Below, piece after piece: positions 1-5,178 of a stretch of 5,629 nt of DNA (within the stretch, counting starts at the first letter, position 1; the number at the start of each line of letters is the position of its first letter). A program made the translations under genes and the position numbers. The stretch comes from Calditrichota bacterium (GTDB lineage: Bacteria; Calditrichota; Calditrichia; RBG-13-44-9; J075): NCBI GenBank assembly GCA_003695285.1, contig RFIL01000151.1, forward strand, positions 1-5,629, written 5' to 3'. Below the pieces are notes generated by a model that saw only the letters and a list, made by a program, of their open reading frames with translations, had not been told where the DNA came from and did not search any database.

Positions 1-1348
1 CATACCAGGGATCGAGAGCCGTGCCGATTTCCGAACCGCTTCCCCCGCTGAGAAAGTCAAACTCAGCGCCGATATCCTGGGAGCCATCCGCTTCTTCCAG
101 GTCCACCCCCCGGTGATTGGGATCGGCGTTGATGCGGTTGGTGGAGCGATTGGCTTCAATCACTGTTTCATCAATGTGCCAGATTAAAATACCACCTCCC
201 GGTAACCCCCGGTCCGGATTATCAATATCCAGTAACACCCCGGTGCTATCACTAAATTGAACCTGATCCGAAAGATGCGTTTCCAGTACTTCCCGCATAC
301 CAACCAATTCACCCCGCTGGTCGGACATCACAAATTGGAGGCTATCCAGACTCTTCTTGCCACTATAGCGGTTTTCCACCAGAAAATATTCCCGGCGATT
401 AATGGGGATTTTATACACATGTGGACCCTGATTGGAAAGGGGGTGATAAACGGTGAACTCGTCTCCCTGCGCTTGAAAAATGGTTTGAGGGGATTCCCAA
501 CCGGCGATGATACGAGTCCAGGCAGTTGGGATGGCGGGGAGGAGCCCATCACCGTTAAACAAGCCGGCGTCCATCACCCCAAAACGCCCCACACCACTTC
601 TCCGGGTATCGGGACTGAACAGGTCTGGCCATCCCAGAAAAGAACCGAGATTGGACACCAGCATCCCGTTTAACCCCAGTTGAAGCCCTTCCTGGCTTTC
701 GGTTTCCGGTAATAAAATTCCATTACGGATCACCGTTTCACCGTCATCCACCACGATGCCATCTATCCCCAGATTGTTTTGTAAAAAAGTTGAAGTAATA
801 AAAAGGGAGGGGATATCCTGAGGGGTGTTATCCAACCCCAGATCAATGTCCCTGCCCACTCCGGCATGAAAAACCACCACCGCATCGTACCTGGAAAATT
901 GAATATCCGGGTCTGCATCGGCCTTCTGCACGGCCTCTTGTAGCAGACGTGCCAGGCCTTGATTGATTTCCTGGGGAGTGGTGTTGGGATTATAAAACTC
1001 CATGGGGTGATCCAGTTGATAGGCACTGTTCTGCTCTCTGGGAAAAACTTTTCCCTGCACAATCAACTGCCCCTGGCTGACTTTCTGGAAATAATTTTTG
1101 GCAAAGATGAGGTGATCCTGAAAGTAGGAGCGGTTGTGAGGAGGGGGATCCACTTGAAAGGGGTCGCTGCTGGTGCTCATATCAAATCGCCCATCTCCGG
1201 TAGTAGCCGGATTTTCATCCGCCTGAAATTCCACCCGGATTGCCAATACTTTTAAGGTGTCAGATTGAAGGTGAGGAAACGCTAACAGCCAGTTCTGGAA
1301 AATGAAAAAAAATGCCAGAGCTAATCCAAAACGTCGGTGATATTTCAT
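1..1348 (-). CDS. Secreted M6-peptidase-like protein with degenerate zinc site (3' end outside window)
   Basis: The frame is open from ATG 1348 to the window edge (449 codons, C-terminus missing). Residues 1-23 form a signal peptide: a basic start, a hydrophobic core and a cleavage site after LLA. Hallmarks of the M6 (immune inhibitor A-like) family follow: AIRVEFQ at 36-42, TTGDGRF at 49-55, YDAVVVFHAG at 154-163, GVGRFGVMDAG at 252-262, IWHIDE at 389-394 and VDLEEADG at 415-422. The family zinc motif HExxHxxGxxD maps to residues 232-242 but reads SNLGSFLGWPD: both His and the catalytic Glu are replaced while Gly239 and Asp242 remain, so peptidase activity is unlikely. Proteins of this type often end in a type IX sorting domain, which cannot be checked here. 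ATG 1348 is the only good start: an in-frame stop lies at 1412-1414 with no ATG, GTG or TTG between. The nearest Shine-Dalgarno-like GAGG is 13 nt away, so initiation is probably weak. The gene follows the porV-like gene but is separated from it by a terminator. Confidence 0.85.
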   Translation of the reverse strand, partial: MKYHRRFGLALAFFFIFQNWLLAFPHLQSDTLKVLAIRVEFQADENPATTGDGRFDMSTSSDPFQVDPPPHNRSYFQDHLIFAKNYFQKVSQGQLIVQGKVFPREQNSAYQLDHPMEFYNPNTTPQEINQGLARLLQEAVQKADADPDIQFSRYDAVVVFHAGVGRDIDLGLDNTPQDIPSLFITSTFLQNNLGIDGIVVDDGETVIRNGILLPETESQEGLQLGLNGMLVSNLGSFLGWPDLFSPDTRRSGVGRFGVMDAGLFNGDGLLPAIPTAWTRIIAGWESPQTIFQAQGDEFTVYHPLSNQGPHVYKIPINRREYFLVENRYSGKKSLDSLQFVMSDQRGELVGMREVLETHLSDQVQFSDSTGVLLDIDNPDRGLPGGGILIWHIDETVIEANRSTNRINADPNHRGVDLEEADGSQDIGAEFDFLSGGSGSEIGTALDPWY

Positions 1349-1395
1349 GTGATTGTCAGTACCTCGTCTCGCTGTTATAGGTTTGGGGATATCTA

Positions 1396-1423
1396 ATTTT
1401 ATTCGAACGATTTATCGCATGAA
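1396..1423 (-). promoter_or_regulatory. Candidate promoter of the M6-like gene
   Basis: The minus strand has TTCATG (1418-1423), a 16-nt spacer, then TAAAAT (1396-1401). The -10 matches the sigma-70 consensus at 5 of 6 positions, but the -35 is poor. It lies between the upstream terminator and ATG 1348, where a promoter is expected. The call rests on position and the -10 alone. Confidence 0.3.
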
Positions 1424-1465
1424 TCTGGTTCATTACCCCTTTTCAAAAAAACGAAGGGATAAATA

Positions 1466-1500
1466 AAAGGCTATTCCGAGAAATCGATGGAATAGCCTTT
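1466..1500 (-). terminator. Intrinsic terminator of the porV-like gene
   Basis: A perfect 12-bp stem (AAAGGCTATTCC at 1466-1477 paired with 1489-1500) closes an 11-nt loop. On the minus strand it is followed by a T-rich run (TATTTAT). It begins 22 nt after the stop codon of the porV-like gene, so it should end that transcript and separate it from the M6-like gene. Confidence 0.88.
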
Positions 1501-1522
1501 CAGATGTTATTTCTCATCGGCT

Positions 1523-2605
1523 TTAAAATTTTGCCAGCAGGGAGAATCGCATGGTATCGGCCAGGGGATGATCATCCACTGAAGCCAGAATATAACTGAA
1601 ATCTACCCCAAAGAAGGAGATATACACTCCGCCGCCGAACGTCCAGAACTTTCGACCGCCGTAGTCAGGGTCTTCATAGAAGAAACCGGAACGGAGAGCA
1701 ATTAAATTGGTGTACCAGTATTCCAGCCCCAGGGAGTGGGTTAGTCGTTTAAACTGATCCGAACCATCGCCCCAGGTGGAAAAGAAATAGGTCATGAAGC
1801 TTTCCACCCGTTTCTCTTCATCGCGCGGAACCAGGAGACGATTGACATCATAGACAAAGGTCAGCTTGTTGAATTCAGAATCCAGCAGTTTATAGGCCAT
1901 TCCCAGACGAAGATTAGTGGGAATGGGGTCTGCCTGTTCCTTATCGATGTAGGTGATTTTAGGGCCGATATTGGAAACATTCAACCCCAGGCTAAGTCGT
2001 TTGGAAAATCCGGGATGATAAAGAACCCCCAGGTCCAACGCGAAGGTGGAACCAATTCCTTTCCCTTTTTCAGCGGCCACTCCTTCCAGTGGGGAGAGAC
2101 GGGAATAGACGAATTTCAAATTTACTCCGACCCCGAGGTTATCCTTCACCTTGACCCCGTAGCTACCAGTAAAGGCCATTTCATTACTGGTAAATTCACC
2201 GATGGGTGTGGGGTCTTTCTCGCCGGTAACGGTGATAGACCCATAGTTCATGAACTGGATACTAAAACCGACGTTTCCGATGCCTTCCAGGTAATAGCGA
2301 GCGGCGGCAAAGTCATAATAGAGATCGCTTAAATTAAATTGGGGTAACCAATCCACGTGCATAATTGTTGCTTCACCACGGGATTGATGTTGGGGGTCGT
2401 CATACTGAAAGGCCAGTCCGGCAGGGTTCCAGTAGATTGCATTCACATCGTTGGCCAGCGCGACGCCCGCTTCTCCCATTCCCCCCTGACGAGCTCCGGG
2501 ATTGATAATCAAAAAAAGTCCGGTGGCTTCACCCTGAGCAAGAATGGCCTGCGGGAAAACCATTGAGAGCACCACGGCAACCAGTGCAACAAACATTCGT
2601 CTCAT
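1523..2605 (-). CDS. PorV/PorQ-family outer-membrane beta-barrel protein
   Basis: A 360-residue protein. Residues 1-23 are a signal peptide (MRRMFVALVAVVLS, cleavage after AILA). The family signature spans about residues 34-65: INPGARQGGMGEAG followed by LANDVNAIYWNPAGLA. The rest alternates short polar and aromatic strands typical of a FadL-like barrel, and the protein ends in Phe (FSLLAKF), as expected of a BAM-assembled outer-membrane protein. In Bacteroidota, PorV carries type IX cargo from the translocon to the attachment complex, and PorQ is a relative. FCB genomes encode several paralogues, so transport of a particular cargo is inference. The start is well supported: AGGAGG at 2614-2619 lies 8 nt before ATG 2605. 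A second ATG at codon 4 is a less likely start. The gene is terminated at 1466-1500 and preceded by a structured leader with its own terminator. The M6-like gene is the next gene downstream. Confidence 0.93.
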   Translation of the reverse strand: MRRMFVALVAVVLSMVFPQAILAQGEATGLFLIINPGARQGGMGEAGVALANDVNAIYWNPAGLAFQYDDPQHQSRGEATIMHVDWLPQFNLSDLYYDFAAARYYLEGIGNVGFSIQFMNYGSITVTGEKDPTPIGEFTSNEMAFTGSYGVKVKDNLGVGVNLKFVYSRLSPLEGVAAEKGKGIGSTFALDLGVLYHPGFSKRLSLGLNVSNIGPKITYIDKEQADPIPTNLRLGMAYKLLDSEFNKLTFVYDVNRLLVPRDEEKRVESFMTYFFSTWGDGSDQFKRLTHSLGLEYWYTNLIALRSGFFYEDPDYGGRKFWTFGGGVYISFFGVDFSYILASVDDHPLADTMRFSLLAKF

Positions 2606-2613
2606 AAAGAATA

Positions 2614-2619
2614 CCTCCT
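2614..2619 (-). promoter_or_regulatory. Shine-Dalgarno of the porV-like gene
   Basis: A perfect AGGAGG stands 8 nt upstream of ATG 2605. It fixes the start and shows that this organism uses Shine-Dalgarno initiation for at least some genes. It lies only 11 nt past the T-run of the preceding terminator hairpin. Confidence 0.9.
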
Positions 2620-2630
2620 GATTAATAAAT

Positions 2631-2670
2631 AAAAAAACCGAATAGATGGTGAGACCCCATTTCCATTCGG
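2631..2670 (-). terminator. Intrinsic terminator/attenuator just before the porV-like Shine-Dalgarno
   Basis: On the minus strand a hairpin (CCGAAT 2665-2670 with 2638-2643, asymmetric internal loop, ATGG 2657-2660 with 2646-2649, 7-nt loop) is followed at once by seven T (2631-2637). Only 11 nt separate the T-run from AGGAGG, too little for a promoter. The gene's promoter must therefore lie upstream and the polymerase must read through this site. That points to attenuation, unless the hairpin ends a separate small RNA and the downstream gene is expressed by readthrough. Confidence 0.72.
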
Positions 2671-2680
2671 CTTATGTAAT

Positions 2681-2795
2681 GGGTGTACTACACTTGTTAA
2701 GGAACCAAATAATTTACTGCGATGACAATACATGTGATTAACCTGATTTACTGATACTTCCTAACAGTTCCTTAACAAATGTGCGATAGACACCC
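2681..2795 (-). ncRNA. Candidate structured leader RNA (riboswitch-like) or small RNA
   Basis: As minus-strand RNA, GGGUGU (2790-2795) pairs with ACACCC (2681-2686). After an internal loop, UUGUUAAGGAAC (2767-2778) pairs over 12 bp with GUUCCUUAACAA (2694-2705), and four further pairs, one a G-U wobble, extend this helix (2779-2782 with 2690-2693). The closed interior is 61 nt (2706-2766) and contains CAGTAAAT twice. A 10-nt linker leads into the terminator hairpin at 2631-2670. A -10-like TAAAAT ends at 2802, which would place the RNA 5' end near G2795, exactly where the closing helix begins. None of the riboswitch consensus motifs I know, such as the TPP CUGAGA, is visible. A role for the RNA is inference. 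Confidence 0.5.
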
Positions 2796-2801
2796 TCCTG
2801 C

Positions 2802-2807
2802 ATTTTA
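2802..2807 (-). promoter_or_regulatory. Candidate -10 box for the leader RNA and porV-like gene
   Basis: TAAAAT matches the consensus at 5 of 6 positions and sits 6 nt before G2795, the first base of the predicted closing helix. No good -35 lies 16-18 nt upstream (TTTCCC or TTCCCT only). Support comes mainly from its fit to the RNA structure. Confidence 0.35.
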
Positions 2808-2842
2808 TTTTTAGTCTTAACTTCAGGGAAACCAATTTATTC

Positions 2843-2875
2843 CCGAACAACAAATAATGCAAGCATTTTTTTCGG
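2843..2875. promoter_or_regulatory. Dyad-symmetric sequence upstream of the leader promoter
   Basis: CCGAA (2843-2847) is complementary to TTCGG (2871-2875), and AATGC/GCATT (2856-2860 and 2863-2867) lies inside. It lacks a following T-run on either strand, so it does not look like a terminator. It lies some 35-70 bp upstream of the candidate -10, a position that would suit an activator site. No regulator is identified. Confidence 0.25.
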
Positions 2876-2892
2876 AACAAATGACAAAATCA

Positions 2893-2973
2893 TAAGCAAA
2901 GGGTGCAAAGATTCAATCGAAAAATCTTTTCACGTTGCGTTCGTGGCGCATTCTTAGCGGCCGTGGCGGTTAA
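2893..2973. repeat. Truncated copy of the short palindromic element (copy A)
   Basis: The right half (2932-2973) is nearly identical to the right half of the full element at 4546-4649, ending GCGGTTAA. The central loop region has the same length in both copies. The left arm is recognisable only back to about 2893 (GCAAAG, then TGCAAAG) and lacks the terminal TTAACCGC. The element supplies the stop codon (2954-2956) that ends the adjoining RHS fragment. The left boundary is approximate. Confidence 0.65.
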
Positions 2974-3000
2974 CTAAACGCACTGGCAGGTTGCGGTGGT
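2932..3000. repeat. 69-bp direct repeat, copy 1
   Basis: It matches 4608-4676 at 64 of 69 positions without gaps. It spans the right half of the palindromic element plus 27 bp of RHS coding sequence (encoding NLPVRL). Identity falls sharply beyond 3000. Together with copy 2 it brackets the RHS tip and candidate immunity gene. Confidence 0.9.
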
Positions 3001-3217
3001 CGTAGTCTATGGTGTCAAATTTGGCGGCGCCGTTTTCTACGATCCGGATGACGTTGCCGTTCGGGTCGTAGCTAAACTGGGTATCTTCGGCATCCCAGTC
3101 TTCGGTATTAGCAGCTACGGCATCCGTCACGCTCTGCAAGCGGTTATTACTGCCGTAGGAATAGGTCAAATCATCAATCAAACTACCGGTTTCCTTGCGG
3201 CGCTGGAGGGAGAAGAT
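2954..3217 (-). pseudogene. Orphan RHS/YD-repeat core fragment
   Basis: This GC-richer frame encodes SLQRRKETGSLIDDLTYSYG, then NRLQSVTDAV, FSYDPNGNVIRIVENG and YDHRNLPVRLV, which are typical RHS/YD repeat units. It is paralogous to the RHS pieces at 5500-5629 and 4630-4752: SVTDAV, a W-D stretch, F-x-YD, and the same NLPVRLVNRHGR end. It then runs into the palindromic element, which provides the stop. The frame stays open up to TTG 3307, but residues before about 3217 are AT-rich and not RHS-like, so that extension is probably chance read-through across a recombination junction. Its place after the candidate immunity gene matches the displaced or orphan core modules known from RHS and other polymorphic-toxin loci. 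No tip or start signal remains, so I call it a remnant. Confidence 0.8.
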
Positions 3218-3303
3218 ATTAATTACAGGAGAGATAAAAACATGTCGTCTTAAATACCTTTCCAAAAGAATAATTATCATGTCTCTTTTTTTAAAACTTA
3301 CAA

Positions 3304-3510
3304 TCAACTCATAAGAATACGAATTAGATTCCCTAAAATTGCCAAACCAGAAATAATCAAAATCAAGCTTATATTTTTTGCTTTTTTTCCTGTAACAACA
3401 TTACCTGCTACAGTGATTTTTTCTTTCAAGTAACCTTTAATACCTAATATCACAACATAGATACCACCAAAGAATGATCCGAAATATAAGAAAGCATCAA
3501 AAGGATCCAT
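3304..3510 (-). CDS. Small two-helix membrane protein, candidate immunity protein
   Basis: A 68-residue protein with two hydrophobic segments (about 7-25 and 46-66). They are joined by a basic, Gly/Lys-rich loop (IKGYLKEK, then TGKKAKN). The start at ATG 3510 has GGAGAG (3517-3522) 6 nt upstream, a good Shine-Dalgarno. The gene follows the RHS tip by 98 nt and shares its AT-rich composition, unlike the RHS pieces on either side, so the two probably arrived together. In polymorphic-toxin loci the gene directly after the variable tip usually encodes the cognate immunity protein, and a membrane immunity protein would suit a tip that acts at membranes. I do not recognise the family. The immunity role rests on position alone, and an unrelated small membrane protein cannot be excluded. 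Confidence 0.6.
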   Translation of the reverse strand: MDPFDAFLYFGSFFGGIYVVILGIKGYLKEKITVAGNVVTGKKAKNISLILIISGLAILGNLIRILMS

Positions 3511-3608
3511 TAATGTCTCTCCATTTATGTAATCAAAACACTTTGATTTTTAATTGAATTTACATCTTGCGACGATAGTTTAAAGCAATAACAGTCGTTC
3601 TTACAAAT

Positions 3609-4505
3609 TCATTTGCTATTTACTAAGTCTTGAATTTTTTCTTTAACTGATTTCCCGATACCAAGCACGCTCTTTTGCATTTGTGTAAGCACATTTTGAT
3701 TAGCGGATTGCTGGAAGAAATCGATATTCTTTGTAAAATTGATTTGACTATTTACAGGACTTTTAGAGTTAGCTTTTGACTCTGTCAAGTTAAAAAAATT
3801 GTTTAAGGTTTTGAAACTATCTGTTTTCTCTACACCGACAGTTTTAAACGCTCCTGCTCCATATGCTCCACCAATATAAAATGAGCTTCCCTTTGGGATG
3901 TTACCTCCTAACAAGTTAAAAAGGTTTGTGTCCTTAGGTAGGCTAATAGAACCTGTAATACCAAGTTCTGAAGCAGCAAAGACTGTTGCAGTTATACTTG
4001 TTCCTTTCAGATCATTTATAGAACCTTTAAAGAAACCTCTTTTATAAGGTCCAAGACCAAACGCATAGTCACCAGCTAGTCTTACTAAGAAACCGTCTTT
4101 CCCATCAGTATCAACGGCATTAGATGGATTTGCGAATACATAACTATATGGAGACCATGAAAGATGTTTATTCACCAGCGGATCCACCGTCAGCCATCGC
4201 CCCAACGCCGGGCTGTAGTATCTCGCACCAAAATAATCCAGCTCGGTCTCGCTGCCGCTCTGGTAGGTGCGCCCGGGCATTAGCAGCCCAAACGGATAAT
4301 AGTCGTGCGCCTCTACCACCAAACCGGAGGCATTTACCACCGCCAGGGTGCTGCCCAAATGATCCTTGATGTAGTAGAATTTGTTCCCACTCCCCAGCTC
4401 ATACATGCCCGCTACCCCATTGGCTACAATATTCCAGTAATCCACCATTCCATCCTTTACCACCGCCACGGTCTGATCGCCATCCAGAAGGTAATACCCC
4501 TGCAT
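3609..4505 (-). CDS. RHS-core C-terminus fused to an AT-rich variable tip (5'-truncated polymorphic-toxin remnant)
   Basis: Counting from ATG 4505, residues 1-135 are RHS-associated core: FYYIKDHLGSTLAVV, YYPFGLLMPGR, then RYYSPALGRWLTVDPL and YVFANPSNAVDTDG. This core normally ends the RHS shell and precedes an exchangeable toxin tip. From about 4172 downward the DNA turns AT-rich. The last 163 residues (after NAVDTDG) are Gly/Phe-rich and then Asn/Ser/Lys-rich, including GLGPYKRGFFKGS, SSFYIGGAYGAGAFKTVG and a basic C-terminus. I recognise no known toxin fold or catalytic motif there. The frame can start at TTG 4598, but that codon and the next 17 residues lie inside the palindromic element; RHS homology begins near 4538 (FFKKVGG). 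The true N-terminal shell is disrupted (RHS pieces at 4630-4752 and 5500-5629), so the product is a remnant or the donor half of a recombining cassette. Confidence 0.8.
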   Translation of the reverse strand: MQGYYLLDGDQTVAVVKDGMVDYWNIVANGVAGMYELGSGNKFYYIKDHLGSTLAVVNASGLVVEAHDYYPFGLLMPGRTYQSGSETELDYFGARYYSPALGRWLTVDPLVNKHLSWSPYSYVFANPSNAVDTDGKDGFLVRLAGDYAFGLGPYKRGFFKGSINDLKGTSITATVFAASELGITGSISLPKDTNLFNLLGGNIPKGSSFYIGGAYGAGAFKTVGVEKTDSFKTLNNFFNLTESKANSKSPVNSQINFTKNIDFFQQSANQNVLTQMQKSVLGIGKSVKEKIQDLVNSK

Positions 4506-4545
4506 GTTTCCACCAACTTTTTTGAAAAAGCATTTCCTTCTGATT

Positions 4546-4649
4546 TTAACCGCAAAGCACGCAAAGAAAGCGCGAAGAGCGCGAAGATTCAAAAGCAAGA
4601 TATTCTAACGTTGCGTTCGTTACGCATCCTTAGCGGCCGTGGCGGTTAA
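4546..4649. repeat. 104-bp imperfect palindromic (MITE-like) element, copy B
   Basis: It begins TTAACCGC and ends GCGGTTAA. The outer 41 bases of each side are inverted repeats, matching at 28 of 41 positions without gaps, with about 22 bases of loop. There is no coding capacity for a transposase. GCAAAG/GCGAAG-type units repeat in the left arm. It sits inside an RHS coding sequence: NLPVRLV is encoded on one side and FFKKVGG on the other. In-frame stops in it break the gene (for example 4630-4632). A terminal TTAA is present at both ends, but no longer target duplication is visible. Confidence 0.8.
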
Positions 4650-4676
4650 CTAAACGCACTGGTAGGTTGAGGTGGT
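4608..4676. repeat. 69-bp direct repeat, copy 2
   Basis: Partner of 2932-3000 (64 of 69 identical). A 34-bp stretch around the TTAGCGGCC...AACGCACTGG part is identical in both copies. The two copies lie in the same orientation 1,676 bp apart. Confidence 0.9.
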
Positions 4677-4752
4677 TTGGGGTTATGACGCTATCAACGG
4701 GTGAACCATTTTCGAGGTTTTCAATTTTGTGGTCACGAACCAATATAGCGAA
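4630..4752 (-). pseudogene. Internal RHS/YD-repeat fragment downstream of the PIN toxin
   Basis: Directly after the PIN-toxin stop codon and in the same frame, 40 codons read FAILVRDHKIENLENG, then SPVDSVI and NLPVRLVNRHGR, then stop. This aligns with the orphan fragment's NVIRIVENGAAKFDTIDYDHRNLPVRLVNRHGR. Joined to the end of the 5500-5629 fragment (YDGNDNI) it restores a continuous YD unit. It is therefore the distal half of one RHS repeat cut by the toxin-antitoxin module. The last residues (about NRHGR) come from the palindromic element. Confidence 0.8.
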
Positions 4753-5178
4753 TTAGTCGGAAAACAGATCGCTGTGTTGTTCACAAAAATCTCTGGGAGT
4801 AAGCGCCGGAATAGGGCTTTTCTTAAAATGTTTAACATTTCGGGTTATAATAAGTCTGGCTCCGGAGACCTTTGCTGCGGCAATTTGAAGGGCATCTTCA
4901 AAATCTGAGATTGGGAGATTAAGAGCATAAACTGCATCCTCAGTGCGAGTGGGAGCAATGTTAACAAACGTTAACAGCTCACGAATAAATTCTTTAGCCG
5001 CTTTATTGGACTTTGGAGAAGAAACCAGATAATAAAAATTGGCAATGGAATGCCAGGCAATAAACGCTTCAAACCGTCGTTGTTGAGCTGCATCCAATAT
5101 ACGGGAGGAATGGCGGGCGTATGGTGCCCGGTTCAAAGCGACATCGATCAACACATCCGTGTCAATAAGGAGATTCAT
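4753..5178 (-). CDS. vapC: PIN-domain toxin of a type II toxin-antitoxin pair (VapC-like, PIN_3 type)
   Basis: At 141 residues, a typical length for the family. The first PIN acidic cluster is in LLIDTDVLIDV (Asp6, Asp8, Asp12). A conserved middle strand-helix reads WHSIANFYYLV (42-52), in the PIN_3 style with Asn47 near the usual second position. The second acidic cluster is DFEDALQ (Asp92, Asp95), followed by LIITRNVKHFKKS (109-121) and TPRDF near the end. PIN toxins are Mg-dependent ribonucleases that cut tRNA or rRNA, and their partner antitoxin holds them inactive; the target of this one is unknown. All expected acidic residues are present, so it looks intact. Its ATG overlaps the antitoxin stop (ATGA, 5175-5178), implying translational coupling. 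No clear terminator follows, and the stop runs straight into RHS sequence. Confidence 0.93.
   Translation of the reverse strand: MNLLIDTDVLIDVALNRAPYARHSSRILDAAQQRRFEAFIAWHSIANFYYLVSSPKSNKAAKEFIRELLTFVNIAPTRTEDAVYALNLPISDFEDALQIAAAKVSGARLIITRNVKHFKKSPIPALTPRDFCEQHSDLFSD

Noticed and set aside
257..1255. Plus-strand open frames at 257-673 and 959-1255, and minus-strand frames at 328-552 and 763-1062
   Set aside because: All overlap the continuous M6-like frame on the minus strand, which carries recognisable family motifs throughout. These are shadow frames with no family features.
2015..2566. Plus-strand open frames at 2015-2332 and 2357-2566
   Set aside because: They are antisense to the porV-like gene and show no protein features.
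2738..2803. A 21-codon minus-strand ORF in the leader (starting MQEGVYRTF)
   Set aside because: It has no Shine-Dalgarno upstream. Its ATG overlaps the candidate -10, so a transcript starting near 2795 would lack it. Its span coincides with the RNA helix, which explains the sequence better.
2996..3253. Plus-strand open frame of 85 codons
   Set aside because: It is antisense to the orphan RHS fragment, whose YD-repeat motifs are clear.
3531..3548. Hairpin AATCAAA/TTTGATT between the tip and the candidate immunity gene
   Set aside because: Only 7 A/T-rich pairs and no T-run in the minus direction. It is within what chance gives in this AT-rich stretch.
4506..4598. TTG 4598 as the start of the RHS-tip protein
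   Set aside because: The first 18 codons lie within the palindromic element and there is no Shine-Dalgarno. RHS-like residues begin near 4538, so the N-terminal extension is probably not real protein.
4124..4649. Plus-strand frames at 4124-4369 and 4305-4649
   Set aside because: They are antisense to the RHS core and cross the palindromic element. The Lys/Ser/Ala-rich stretch is simply translated repeat.
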